From the NCBI GenBank assembly GCA_040235495.1, contig JBECKV010000213.1:1-8464 (forward strand): DNA of 8,464 nucleotides. The letters are read 5' to 3'. Positions 1 to 6,791 of this stretch are shown piece after piece; within the stretch, counting starts at the first letter, position 1; every line of letters begins with the position of its first letter. This DNA is from HB2-32-21 sp040235495. GTDB lineage: Bacteria > Pseudomonadota > Gammaproteobacteria > Pseudomonadales > Porticoccaceae. Below the pieces are notes generated by a model that was not told the DNA's origin, did not search any database, and saw only the letters and a list, made by a program, of their open reading frames with translations. Both the position numbers and the translations under genes were made by a program.

Positions 1-378
1 ATTAGTCTGCGTGATCGGGAGATCGTGATTCTGCGCATGGGTTGGCTGTGCAAATCCGGCTATGAGTGGGGCCAGCACGTACAGATAGGCCTGCAGTGTG
101 ACATGAGCGCGGAGGAGATCGAGCAGGTCAAGATCGGCGCCGACTCCCCGGTCTGGGCCGAGAATGAAAAGCTTTTACTCAAGGCGACCGATGAATTACA
201 CGATGATGCTTTTATATCCGACGCCACCTGGGAGGGACTCAGCCGGTATTACGATACCGAGCAGTTGATGGACATCGTTTTTACCGCCGGGCAATACAAC
301 CTGGTGTCGATGGCGCTCAACACGTTTGGCGTACAGCTGGACGAGGGTATGACTCTCGATGAGCAATTGCGCCGCTAG
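1..378 (+). CDS. Carboxymuconolactone decarboxylase family protein (5'-truncated by window edge)
   Basis: The open frame is already open at base 1 and runs 125 codons to a TAG. It reads I-S-L-R-D-R-E-I-V-I-L-R at the left edge, so the true start lies outside the window and the internal GTG at 25 is not the start. The visible part has the motif C-K-S-G-Y-E-W-G-Q-H (visible residues 17-26), typical of the helical carboxymuconolactone decarboxylase/AhpD-like fold. These proteins are small oligomeric cytoplasmic enzymes acting on lactones or peroxides. The paired redox C-x-x-C of AhpD peroxidases is absent: only one Cys lies near the His, and a Glu stands four residues before the His. A peroxidase role is therefore unlikely, and a decarboxylase-like or unknown role is more plausible. 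An 80-bp gap separates it from the downstream crotonase gene, and the two could share a transcript. The family call is fairly sure; the substrate is unknown. Confidence 0.8.
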   Translation: MSLRDREIVILRMGWLCKSGYEWGQHVQIGLQCDMSAEEIEQVKIGADSPVWAENEKLLLKATDELHDDAFISDATWEGLSRYYDTEQLMDIVFTAGQYNLVSMALNTFGVQLDEGMTLDEQLRR

Positions 379-458
379 ATTGTATTGAGCCTCGATTGAG
401 TCAACACCAGAAAAGTATTCCCTGAACCCACGAGCAGCCAAGCTGGAGAGCCAAGACC

Positions 459-1265
459 ATGAATTATTCCGACTACCAACATCTGTTATTCGAGCATAAG
501 GACAACGGCGTTCTGCTGATTACCATCAATCGCCCGGAAGTGATGAACGCCACCAACGGCCGTTTGCACTGGGAGCTGACCCAGGTTTGGGATACGGTCG
601 CCAAAGACGATGACACCAATGTGGTGGTAGTGACCGGCGCCGGCAAGGCGTTTTCCGCCGGCGGCGATCTGGGCTGGATCGAAGGTGTGGTTGGCAAGCC
701 CCCGGGTATTCGCCAGATCCAGAAAGAGGCCGCTGATATCGTATTTAACATGCTGGCGCTGGAAAAGCCGGTGGTTTCGGCTATCAATGGCGTCGCCGTA
801 GGTGCCGGTCTGGCCGTTGCGTTGATGGCCGATATCAGCGTCATGTCGGAAACCGCGAAGTTTACCGATGGTCACGTCAAGCTCGGGGTCGGCGCCGGCG
901 ACCACGCGGCCATCATCTGGCCGATCCTGTGCGGTATGGCCAAGGCCAAGTACTATCTGATGACCGCGGAGTTTATCGACGGCAAGGAGGCGGATCGAAT
1001 CGGTCTGGTGAGTATGGCGGTACCCCAGGACGACGTTCTACCCAGAGCCATGGCCATTGCCGACAGTCTGGCGGCTGGCAGTCAGCCAGCCATTCGTGGC
1101 ACCAAGTCCACCCTTAACGGCTGGATGCAAATGGCGGCGCCTATTTTTGAAAATTCCCTGCGTATGGAAATGCTCTGCTTCCTGGGCGAGGATGCCGTCG
1201 AGGGCGTGGCCGCGGTCAAGGAAAAACGGCAGGCCAATTTCCCTTCTTCCAGGGTGGGCAAATAA
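459..1265 (+). CDS. Crotonase superfamily protein (enoyl-CoA hydratase/isomerase-like), catalytic Glu residues absent
   Basis: The 268-residue product has family-typical length. The ATG at 459 is preceded by GGAGAG (445-450) at 8-nt spacing. Crotonase landmarks are the N-terminal L-L-I-T-I-N-R-P-E strand (19-27), the first oxyanion-hole segment F-S-A-G-G-D-L (65-71), the second N-G-V-A-V-G-A-G segment (110-117), and the G-L-V motif (182-184). The fold binds acyl-CoA and stabilises a CoA-thioester enolate. When aligned by eye to rat crotonase, the two catalytic glutamates (E144, E164) correspond to A119 (in G-A-G-L-A-V-A-L-M-A-D-I) and H139 (in F-T-D-G-H-V-K-L-G). Classical hydratase chemistry is therefore doubtful. 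Other crotonase reactions (isomerase, hydrolase, C-C lyase) or a divergent hydratase subgroup are possible. Family confidence is high; the reaction is unknown. It converges on yhbY across a terminator. Confidence 0.88.
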   Translation: MNYSDYQHLLFEHKDNGVLLITINRPEVMNATNGRLHWELTQVWDTVAKDDDTNVVVVTGAGKAFSAGGDLGWIEGVVGKPPGIRQIQKEAADIVFNMLALEKPVVSAINGVAVGAGLAVALMADISVMSETAKFTDGHVKLGVGAGDHAAIIWPILCGMAKAKYYLMTAEFIDGKEADRIGLVSMAVPQDDVLPRAMAIADSLAAGSQPAIRGTKSTLNGWMQMAAPIFENSLRMEMLCFLGEDAVEGVAAVKEKRQANFPSSRVGK

Positions 1266-1291
1266 GTCGGCGTAGCGGTAAACAGAACGGC

Positions 1292-1319
1292 AAAAATGCC
1301 AGCCTCATCGCTGGCTTTT
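1292..1319. terminator. Bidirectional rho-independent terminator
   Basis: A 6-bp stem GCCAGC (1298-1303) / GCTGGC (1310-1315) with loop CTCATC is followed by TTTT on the plus strand and preceded by AAAAA on the left, which gives a U-run on the minus strand. It lies between the convergent crotonase gene and yhbY and can serve both. Confidence 0.75.
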
Positions 1320-1353
1320 CGATCCCTCTTCCGAGATCAGGCAGCAGGCCGAG

Positions 1354-1671
1354 TCAACGCAGCAGGTTGGACAGTTTCGGATCTGGATGAACTGACTTTT
1401 TGAACAGCAAAGCCACGTGGCCGATGGTTTGCACGACCTGAGCTTCGCAGACGGCGCTGATTTCATTGATGACTGTCCGCCGTGCGACCTTGTCGCCAAT
1501 CGCCAGTTTGGCTTTAATCAACTCGTGATCCTCCAGCGCGCGTTTTAACTCAGCGACCACGGTTTCACTCAAACCGTTTCCGGCAATGGTGACGACGGGT
1601 GTTAAGCCATGGCCGAGACGCCGCAGGTGTTTTTTGTCCCCGTTGGACAGTTTCGAAGTGTTTGTTGTCAT
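1354..1671 (-). CDS. yhbY: YhbY-type ribosome assembly RNA-binding protein (CRM domain)
   Basis: The 105-residue protein is almost entirely one CRM domain. Family features are the L-x-x-L-G-H-G-L-T-P-V-V strand (17-27), the loop A-G-N-G-L-S-E (30-36), H-E-L-I-K-A-K (49-55) and a terminal V-x-x-I-G-x-x-x-L-L-F strand (80-90). YhbY binds 50S precursors and is thought to help large-subunit assembly in the cytoplasm. The GxxG loop of the CRM domain reads A-G-N-G here, so the first Gly is Ala. From memory similar variants occur in Pseudomonas-like homologues, so I do not read this as loss of function. Divergent orientation next to rlmE, another 50S-maturation gene, is the usual gammaproteobacterial arrangement and supports the call. 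The ATG complements bases 1669-1671. In many relatives greA lies on the far side; here it is a crotonase gene. Confidence 0.93.
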   Translation of the reverse strand: MTTNTSKLSNGDKKHLRRLGHGLTPVVTIAGNGLSETVVAELKRALEDHELIKAKLAIGDKVARRTVINEISAVCEAQVVQTIGHVALLFKKSVHPDPKLSNLLR

Positions 1672-1695
1672 AGCGTCGGTAGCGGTTGAAAACAG

Positions 1696-1711
1696 CCCGC
1701 GAAAGCGCGGG
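1696..1711. repeat. GC-rich inverted repeat in the yhbY/rlmE divergent region
   Basis: CCCGCG (1696-1701) and CGCGGG (1706-1711) form a perfect 6-bp stem around AAAG. It has no T-run on either side, so it is not an obvious terminator. It would sit in the 5' leader of yhbY if transcription starts near 1711. Confidence 0.5.
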
Positions 1712-1717
1712 TGCGAA

Positions 1718-1723
1718 ATTATA
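1718..1723 (-). promoter_or_regulatory. Candidate -10 box for yhbY
   Basis: The minus strand reads a perfect TATAAT here, about 47 bp upstream of the yhbY ATG. No good -35 is seen 16-18 bp further upstream, so this is only a candidate. A transcript from it would carry the GC-rich hairpin at 1696-1711 in its leader. Confidence 0.35.
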
Positions 1724-1741
1724 GCGGAATAAGCGGAATAA
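1724..1741 (+). repeat. Tandem 9-bp repeat GCGGAATAA x2
   Basis: GCGGAATAA at 1724-1732 is repeated exactly at 1733-1741. The pair directly abuts the candidate yhbY -10 and ends about 17 bp before the rlmE ATG. The function is unknown; it may be a regulatory site or a simple duplication. Confidence 0.6.
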
Positions 1742-1758
1742 ATAGATGGTGAGCACCC

Positions 1759-2379
1759 ATGGCTAAATCGAGGAGCAGCGGGCGGTGGCTACGCGAGCAT
1801 GAGAAGGATATTTATGTGCAGCGATCGCGTAAGGAGGGTTATCGCTCCAGGGCCAGCTATAAGTTACTGGAACTGGACGAAAAATATGGCCTGATCAAGC
1901 CGGGTCAGGTGGTGGTGGACCTCGGTGCGGCTCCCGGTGGTTGGTCACAGGTGGTGGCGGAGCGATTGAGGGGCAAAGGCACGGTCATCGCCTCGGACAT
2001 CCTGCCTATGGACAGTATCGCCGATGTGCGATTTATCCAGGGTGATTTTACCGAAGAGGCAGTCTTTGATCGGATTGTCGAGGTTATCGGCGATTCGCGG
2101 GTAGATCTTGTTATTTCAGATATGGCACCCAATATGAGCGGTATGAAGGACATAGATCAGCCGCGCGCCATGCATCTTGTCGAGATGGCGGTGGACTTCG
2201 CGACGCGGGTACTAAAACCGGGCGGCGTGCTGGTTACCAAAGTGTTTCAGGGCGAGGGTTTTGACCCCTTGCTAAGGGAACTGCGCGGCTGTTTCGACAG
2301 GGTATCGGCGAAGAAGCCCGACGCTTCGCGAGGCCGCTCCCGCGAAGTCTATTGGCTGGCGCGGGGGTTCAGGCCCTGA
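1759..2379 (+). CDS. rlmE: 23S rRNA (uridine-2552) 2'-O-methyltransferase
   Basis: RlmE (FtsJ/RrmJ) uses S-adenosylmethionine to methylate the 2'-OH of U2552 in the A loop of 23S rRNA, a late step in 50S maturation. The 206-residue length matches the family. The SAM-binding motif V-D-L-G-A-A-P-G-G-W-S-Q is at 53-64. The catalytic K-D-K-E tetrad is intact: K35 (in S-Y-K), D121 (in I-S-D-M-A-P-N), K161 (in V-T-K) and E196 (in S-R-E-V-Y), each offset by three from the E. coli residues I recall (38, 124, 164, 199). The basic N-terminus with R-S-R-A-S-Y-K is the RNA-contact region. The start has GGTGAG (1749-1754) just upstream. It lies divergent to yhbY and upstream of ftsH, the canonical context. 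Confidence 0.97.
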   Translation: MAKSRSSGRWLREHEKDIYVQRSRKEGYRSRASYKLLELDEKYGLIKPGQVVVDLGAAPGGWSQVVAERLRGKGTVIASDILPMDSIADVRFIQGDFTEEAVFDRIVEVIGDSRVDLVISDMAPNMSGMKDIDQPRAMHLVEMAVDFATRVLKPGGVLVTKVFQGEGFDPLLRELRGCFDRVSAKKPDASRGRSREVYWLARGFRP

Positions 2380-2403
2380 GGTATTGAAGCGTGGGTGCCT
2401 GCC

Positions 2404-2418
2404 CCTGAAAAATTCAGG
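2404..2418. repeat. Palindrome upstream of ftsH
   Basis: CCTGAA (2404-2409) and TTCAGG (2413-2418) are perfect inverted arms around AAA, ending one base before a TATACT box. The position suits an operator, or a short hairpin at the end of the rlmE transcript. No T-run follows. Confidence 0.5.
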
Positions 2419-2419
2419 T

Positions 2420-2439
2420 TATACTGCATCGGCTATACT
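2420..2439 (+). promoter_or_regulatory. Candidate ftsH promoter with two TATACT -10 boxes
   Basis: TATACT occurs at 2420-2425 and again at 2434-2439, 48-67 bp upstream of the ftsH start, in a locally AT-rich stretch. No strong -35 is visible at 16-18 bp from either box, so the evidence is the -10 match and position only. I looked for a sigma-32 heat-shock pair, since ftsH is heat-inducible in E. coli. I found only a CCTGAAA-like half and no matching -10. Confidence 0.35.
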
Positions 2440-2487
2440 GATATAGCGATGTTTAAAGGTGCCTGGTGGCGCTGCGAGGATAGTCAG

Positions 2488-4422
2488 TTGAGTGAAATGG
2501 CAAAAAATCTCATTTTGTGGATCATCATTGCGGCGGTTTTGCTGTCGATCTTCCAGAATTTCAAGGAGGGACCAACCCCTCCGACCATTTCCTATACCAA
2601 TTTTGTCGATGAAGTTCAGGGCGACCGGGTTCGCAGTGTTGTTATACAGGGACAGATGATTCATGGCACGCGGAGTGATGGCACCAGTTTCCTGACAGTT
2701 CGTCCCGCGGTTCAGGACGATGGCATGATGAAAGATCTGCTCAACCACAACGTCAATGTCGAGGGCAAGGAACCCGAGAAACCCAGCATCTGGTCCCAGC
2801 TGTTACTGGCGGCCTTCCCCATCCTCTTGATTGTCCTGATCTTCATGTTTTTCATGAGGCAGATGCAGGGCGGTGCCGGCGGCGGCCGGGGTGGCCCCAT
2901 GTCCTTTGGCAAGAGTAAGGCCAGATTGCTCAGCGAAGATCAGATTAAAACCACCTTTGCCGACGTTGCGGGTGTTGATGAGGCCAAGGAGGATGTCGGC
3001 GAACTGGTCGAGTTTCTCAGCGATCCGTCCAAGTTCCAGAGTGTCGGTGGGCGAATTCCTCGCGGTGTCTTGCTCTCGGGACCTCCCGGGACGGGCAAGA
3101 CCCTGCTTGCCAAAGCTATTGCCGGCGAGGCAAAAGTGCCATTTTTTTCCATTTCCGGTTCCGATTTTGTGGAAATGTTCGTCGGGGTTGGCGCTTCCCG
3201 GGTTCGGGATATGTTTGAACAGGCGAAAAAGCAGGCGCCCTGCATTATTTTTATTGATGAAATTGACGCCGTCGGCCGGGCCCGTGGCGGCGGCTGGGGC
3301 GGCGGCAACGACGAGCGCGAGCAGACCCTCAACCAGCTGCTGGTGGAGATGGACGGATTTGAAGGCAATGAAGGTGTTATCGTTATCGCCGCTTCCAACC
3401 GCCCCGATGTCCTCGACAGCGCGTTGATGAGGCCCGGCCGCTTCGATCGTCAGATTTATGTCGGACTGCCTGATATTCGCGGGCGAGAGCAGATTCTCAA
3501 GGTCCATGTGCGCAAGGTGCCTCTGGACGAGAAGGTTGATTTGCACGTTATTGCGCGTGGAACACCGGGTTTTTCCGGTGCTGACCTGGCTAATCTCGTT
3601 AACGAAGCGGCCCTGTTTGCCGCCAGGGCTGACAGACGCCTGGTCACTACCGAGGAATTTGAGAAAGCCCGCGATAAAATCATGATGGGCGCCGAGCGCC
3701 GCTCCCTGGTGATGTCGGAAGAAGAAAAGATCAACACGGCCTTTCACGAGGCCGGACATGCCATTATCGGCCGCCTGGTACCCGAGCACGATCCGATTCA
3801 TAAAGTGTCGATCATTCCCCGTGGCCGCGCGCTGGGGGTCACCCAGTTCCTGCCCGAGGAGGATCAGTACAGCATGAGCAAGCGGAAGCTGACCAGTCAG
3901 CTGTGCAGCCTCTATGGTGGCCGCATCGCCGAAGAGCTGATTAATGGCCCCGACGGCGTTACTACCGGAGCCTCCAACGATATCGAGCGCGCCAGTATGC
4001 TTGCGCGCAGCATGGTCACCCGCTGGGGCCTCACTGAAAAAATGGGTCCCATACTTTATGGTGATCAAGAATCCGCCATACCCGGCCAGGGCAGCAAGAA
4101 CTTTTCCGGGGCCACGTCCCAGCAGATCGATGAAGAAGTGCGCCGTATTATTGATGAAAGTTACAGCCGCGCCGAGAACCTCCTGAAGGAAAACATAGAT
4201 ATTCTCCACGCGATGAAGGATGCCCTGATCGAATTCGAAACCATCGATGCCGAGCAAGTGGACGATCTGATGGCAAGACGCCCTGTGCGCCCTCCCCGGG
4301 ACTGGCAGGATTCCCGCAAGGACCATGGTGGCTCGGATTCTTCGGCGACGAGCCCGGAGACAGAAGCAAAAAAACCGAAGCGGGGCGATACGCCCATCGG
4401 TGATCCCTTGAGGGGTCGGTAG
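2488..4422 (+). CDS. ftsH: ATP-dependent zinc metalloprotease FtsH
   Basis: This is a membrane-anchored hexameric AAA+ protease that degrades misfolded membrane proteins and regulators (LpxC and sigma-32 in E. coli). I choose TTG 2488 (644 aa, M-S-E-M-A-K-N-L) because GAGGA (2476-2480) is 7 nt upstream. ATG 2497 (641 aa, M-A-K-N-L-I-L-W) is the alternative. A GTG at 2395 would add 31 unconserved residues. In 2488-based numbering the domains run as follows: TM1 about 7-22, a periplasmic domain, TM2 about 105-123, Walker A G-P-P-G-T-G-K-T 198-205, pore loop M-F-V-G 230-233, and Walker B I-I-F-I-D-E-I-D 253-260. The second region of homology is at 304-321 with Arg 318 and 321. Zinc ligands are H420 and H424 in H-E-A-G-H plus D498. 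All key residues are intact. The C-terminal tail (about 607-644) is hydrophilic and variable. It lies 108 bp after rlmE. Confidence 0.97.
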   Translation: MSEMAKNLILWIIIAAVLLSIFQNFKEGPTPPTISYTNFVDEVQGDRVRSVVIQGQMIHGTRSDGTSFLTVRPAVQDDGMMKDLLNHNVNVEGKEPEKPSIWSQLLLAAFPILLIVLIFMFFMRQMQGGAGGGRGGPMSFGKSKARLLSEDQIKTTFADVAGVDEAKEDVGELVEFLSDPSKFQSVGGRIPRGVLLSGPPGTGKTLLAKAIAGEAKVPFFSISGSDFVEMFVGVGASRVRDMFEQAKKQAPCIIFIDEIDAVGRARGGGWGGGNDEREQTLNQLLVEMDGFEGNEGVIVIAASNRPDVLDSALMRPGRFDRQIYVGLPDIRGREQILKVHVRKVPLDEKVDLHVIARGTPGFSGADLANLVNEAALFAARADRRLVTTEEFEKARDKIMMGAERRSLVMSEEEKINTAFHEAGHAIIGRLVPEHDPIHKVSIIPRGRALGVTQFLPEEDQYSMSKRKLTSQLCSLYGGRIAEELINGPDGVTTGASNDIERASMLARSMVTRWGLTEKMGPILYGDQESAIPGQGSKNFSGATSQQIDEEVRRIIDESYSRAENLLKENIDILHAMKDALIEFETIDAEQVDDLMARRPVRPPRDWQDSRKDHGGSDSSATSPETEAKKPKRGDTPIGDPLRGR

Positions 4423-4521
4423 TTGGATCTTGTGCCGGTGCGATGATCGCGCGTTCGCTCGTCGAGCCAAAATAGAACCTGCTGGAAAGTTGCGAGCCCA
4501 TTCAGGTAATGCTGTTTAAGG

Positions 4522-5358
4522 ATGCTTAACCTGGACTGCCAGCGCCCCCTGGTGATGGGCATTCTTAATATTACCCCGGACTCTTTTTCCGATGGCGGCC
4601 AACTTCTTTCCGGTTCCGATCCGGATCTGGACAAGATACTGTATCGTGCCGAGCAGTTGATTCGGGAGGGCGCCGATCTGCTGGATATCGGTGGCGAGTC
4701 GACCCGGCCGGGGGCCGAACCTCTGGCGCCGGCAGTTGAATTGGCCCGGGTCGTGCCGGTGGTCGCCGCCCTAAACCGCCGTTTCGCGACACCCTTGTCC
4801 GTGGATACCAGCACCCCGGAAGTCATGACTGCCGCCGCCCATGAGGGCGTAGCGATGATAAACGACGTTCGGGCCCTGCGCCGGCCGGGGGCCATGGGGG
4901 CCGCGGCGGGTGCGAAATTACCCGTGGTACTGATGCATATGCAGGGCCGGCCGGCCACCATGCAGCATGAGCCAAGTTATGCTGATGTTGTCCTGGAGGT
5001 CAGACAGTTCCTTGATGAGCGGGTGGCGTCATGCATCCGGGCTGGCATTGGGCGTGACCGCATCATCATCGATCCCGGATTTGGGTTTGGCAAGAATCTG
5101 GCTCATAACCTGGCTCTGTTCAAGGCCTTACCCGAGTTCCGTACCATGGGCCTGCCGGTTATGGTGGGCCTGTCACGAAAGCGGATGATAGGAGCAATAA
5201 CCGGTAGGGACACCGGTGATCGCGTATATGGCAGTGCCGCCCTGGCGCTCTTGGCCGCGCAAAAGGGGGTCAGTATTATTCGGGTCCATGACGTAGGCGC
5301 CACCGTGGATGTCCTGAAAATCCTGGCCGCGACCGAGGGAGCCTGGGTTCATGAGTGA
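4522..5358 (+). CDS. folP: Dihydropteroate synthase
   Basis: FolP condenses 6-hydroxymethyl-7,8-dihydropterin pyrophosphate with p-aminobenzoate to give 7,8-dihydropteroate in folate synthesis; it is the sulfonamide target. The 278-residue TIM barrel has both pterin-binding signatures: M-G-I-L-N-I-T-P-D-S-F-S-D-G-G (12-26) and D-L-L-D-I-G-G-E-S-T-R-P-G (52-64). It also has S-V-D-T-S (93-97), I-N-D-V (113-116), M-H-M-Q-G-R-P (138-144), D-P-G-F-G-F-G-K-N (184-192), S-R-K (218-220) and R-V-H-D-V (254-258). The family's key residues are all present. ATG 4522 is the only possible start between the in-frame stop at 4507 and the conserved core. The AGG touching it is too close to be a normal ribosome binding site, so initiation is probably weak or coupled. 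It follows ftsH by 99 bp and precedes glmM by 21 bp. Confidence 0.97.
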   Translation: MLNLDCQRPLVMGILNITPDSFSDGGQLLSGSDPDLDKILYRAEQLIREGADLLDIGGESTRPGAEPLAPAVELARVVPVVAALNRRFATPLSVDTSTPEVMTAAAHEGVAMINDVRALRRPGAMGAAAGAKLPVVLMHMQGRPATMQHEPSYADVVLEVRQFLDERVASCIRAGIGRDRIIIDPGFGFGKNLAHNLALFKALPEFRTMGLPVMVGLSRKRMIGAITGRDTGDRVYGSAALALLAAQKGVSIIRVHDVGATVDVLKILAATEGAWVHE

Positions 5359-5379
5359 TCGCCGGGGATTTGTAACAGC

Positions 5380-6726
5380 ATGACTAAACGATTTTTTGGT
5401 ACCGATGGCGTGCGTGGGCAGGTCGGCACTTACCCTATAACCGTCGAATTCGTACTCAAACTCGGCTGGGCGGCCGGTAAGGTCTTCGGTAGCGCCGTTG
5501 CTGGTGGCGGCAGAAACCTGATTCTAGTGGGCAAGGACACGCGTGTATCGGGTTATATGTTTGAGTCAGCATTGCAGGCCGGGATCATTGCCGCGGGAGT
5601 GGATGTCAGCTTGATGGGGCCGATGCCGACGCCCGCGGTGGCCTATCTCACGCGCACGTTTCGAGCTCAGGCGGGTATCGTAATCAGTGCATCGCACAAT
5701 CCTTTCCAGGATAACGGCATCAAGTTTTTCGGTGGCGACGGTTTTAAATTGCCGGATGACGTTGAGAACCGCATCGAACGCTATCTTGACCAGGAAATAG
5801 TTACGGCCGAGTCCGTGGATTTGGGCCGCGCCCATCGCGTGACTGACGCGGCTGGCCGTTATGTGGAGTTCTGCAAGGGCACGCTTCCCTACGGCTTTAG
5901 CCTGGCGGGAATGAAGCTGGTGGTTGATTGCGCCCATGGCGCGACCTACCACGTGGCCCCGGATGTCCTGCGGGAACTCGGCGCCAGCGTGATCGAGCTG
6001 GGTGTGCAGCCCGATGGTTTTAATATCAATGAGGATTGTGGTTCAACCAGCCCGGACTTGTTGCGCCAAAAAGTGCAAGAAGTCGGCGCTGACGTCGGTA
6101 TAGCGCTGGATGGTGATGGCGACCGGGTAATTTTTGTCGATCACAAGGGCGAGCTGGTCGATGGCGATGAACTGATTTTTATCATTGCCCGGTCCCGGCG
6201 AATGCAGGGCGCGGGTTGCAACGGCGTTGCGGGAACCCTGATGAGCAATTTTGGCCTGGAGCGGGCAATGTCCGAACTCGGCGTGCCTTTCGTTCGCACC
6301 GCGGTGGGTGATCGTTACGTGATCGAAGCCATGCGCGAGCGCCAGTGGAACCTGGGTGGTGAAAACTCCGGACACATTGTTTGTGGTGATCTCACCACCA
6401 CAGGCGACGGTATCGTGGCGGCACTACAGGTGCTCAAGGCAATGTGCGAGAGCAATACGGATTTGCATGAATTGAAGCGCGGCATGCGCAAACTGCCTCA
6501 GACATTGGTGAACGTCAGGGTTGTCGAAAGGGTTGACCTGCAACACCAGGCCATTGCCGGCGCGGTCCGCGATGCCGAGCGGAAACTGGCGGGCAACGGC
6601 AGAGTGCTGTTACGTCCCTCCGGCACCGAGCCCATTATTCGTGTCATGGTTGAGGGTGAGGACGTGAGCCTGGTTGAGAGCCTGGCCCAGGATATCGCCG
6701 GGGTGGTCGAAGCGGGTGCCGGTTAG
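5380..6726 (+). CDS. glmM: Phosphoglucosamine mutase
   Basis: GlmM interconverts glucosamine-6-phosphate and glucosamine-1-phosphate, the step before UDP-GlcNAc synthesis for peptidoglycan and lipopolysaccharide. The 448-residue length is typical. The N-terminal F-F-G-T-D-G-V-R-G (5-13) is diagnostic. The phosphorylated catalytic serine is S105 in I-S-A-S-H-N-P (102-108). The Mg-binding loop is D-G-D-G-D-R (244-249), the sugar-binding loop is G-G-E-N-S-G-H (326-332), and the phosphate-binding loop is R-P-S-G-T-E-P (412-418). All four active-site loops are intact. By family knowledge the enzyme is activated by phosphorylation and uses a glucosamine-1,6-bisphosphate intermediate. The ATG lies 21 bp after the folP stop, which indicates co-transcription; folP-glmM is a conserved pair. 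Confidence 0.98.
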   Translation: MTKRFFGTDGVRGQVGTYPITVEFVLKLGWAAGKVFGSAVAGGGRNLILVGKDTRVSGYMFESALQAGIIAAGVDVSLMGPMPTPAVAYLTRTFRAQAGIVISASHNPFQDNGIKFFGGDGFKLPDDVENRIERYLDQEIVTAESVDLGRAHRVTDAAGRYVEFCKGTLPYGFSLAGMKLVVDCAHGATYHVAPDVLRELGASVIELGVQPDGFNINEDCGSTSPDLLRQKVQEVGADVGIALDGDGDRVIFVDHKGELVDGDELIFIIARSRRMQGAGCNGVAGTLMSNFGLERAMSELGVPFVRTAVGDRYVIEAMRERQWNLGGENSGHIVCGDLTTTGDGIVAALQVLKAMCESNTDLHELKRGMRKLPQTLVNVRVVERVDLQHQAIAGAVRDAERKLAGNGRVLLRPSGTEPIIRVMVEGEDVSLVESLAQDIAGVVEAGAG

Positions 6727-6791
6727 CGGTATCACCTTGTATGTAAAGCGCTATTTGGCTACCATTGGCGCCCTTTTTCGGCAGGTCGGAA

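Noticed and set aside
2402..2440. Sigma-32 heat-shock promoter for ftsH
   Set aside because: Only a weak CCTGAAA resemblance to the -35; no CCCCAT-type -10 at the right distance.
2395..2487. N-terminal extension of FtsH from GTG 2395
   Set aside because: The extra residues are not FtsH-like, overlap the promoter-like boxes and palindrome, and precede the conserved M-A-K-N-L-I-L-W start.
2803..4470. A 555-codon open frame on the minus strand
   Set aside because: It lies wholly opposite ftsH, whose protein is unmistakable. The antisense product shows no recognisable domain and results from codon bias in GC-rich DNA.
4161..4961. A 266-codon open frame on the minus strand spanning the ftsH end and folP start
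   Set aside because: It is antisense to two confirmed genes, is rich in Arg, Ser and Pro as shadow frames usually are, and has no recognisable motif.
6765..6791. TTG start for tpiA
   Set aside because: It adds nine residues before the family's normal start, while ATG 6792 has a well-placed AGG.
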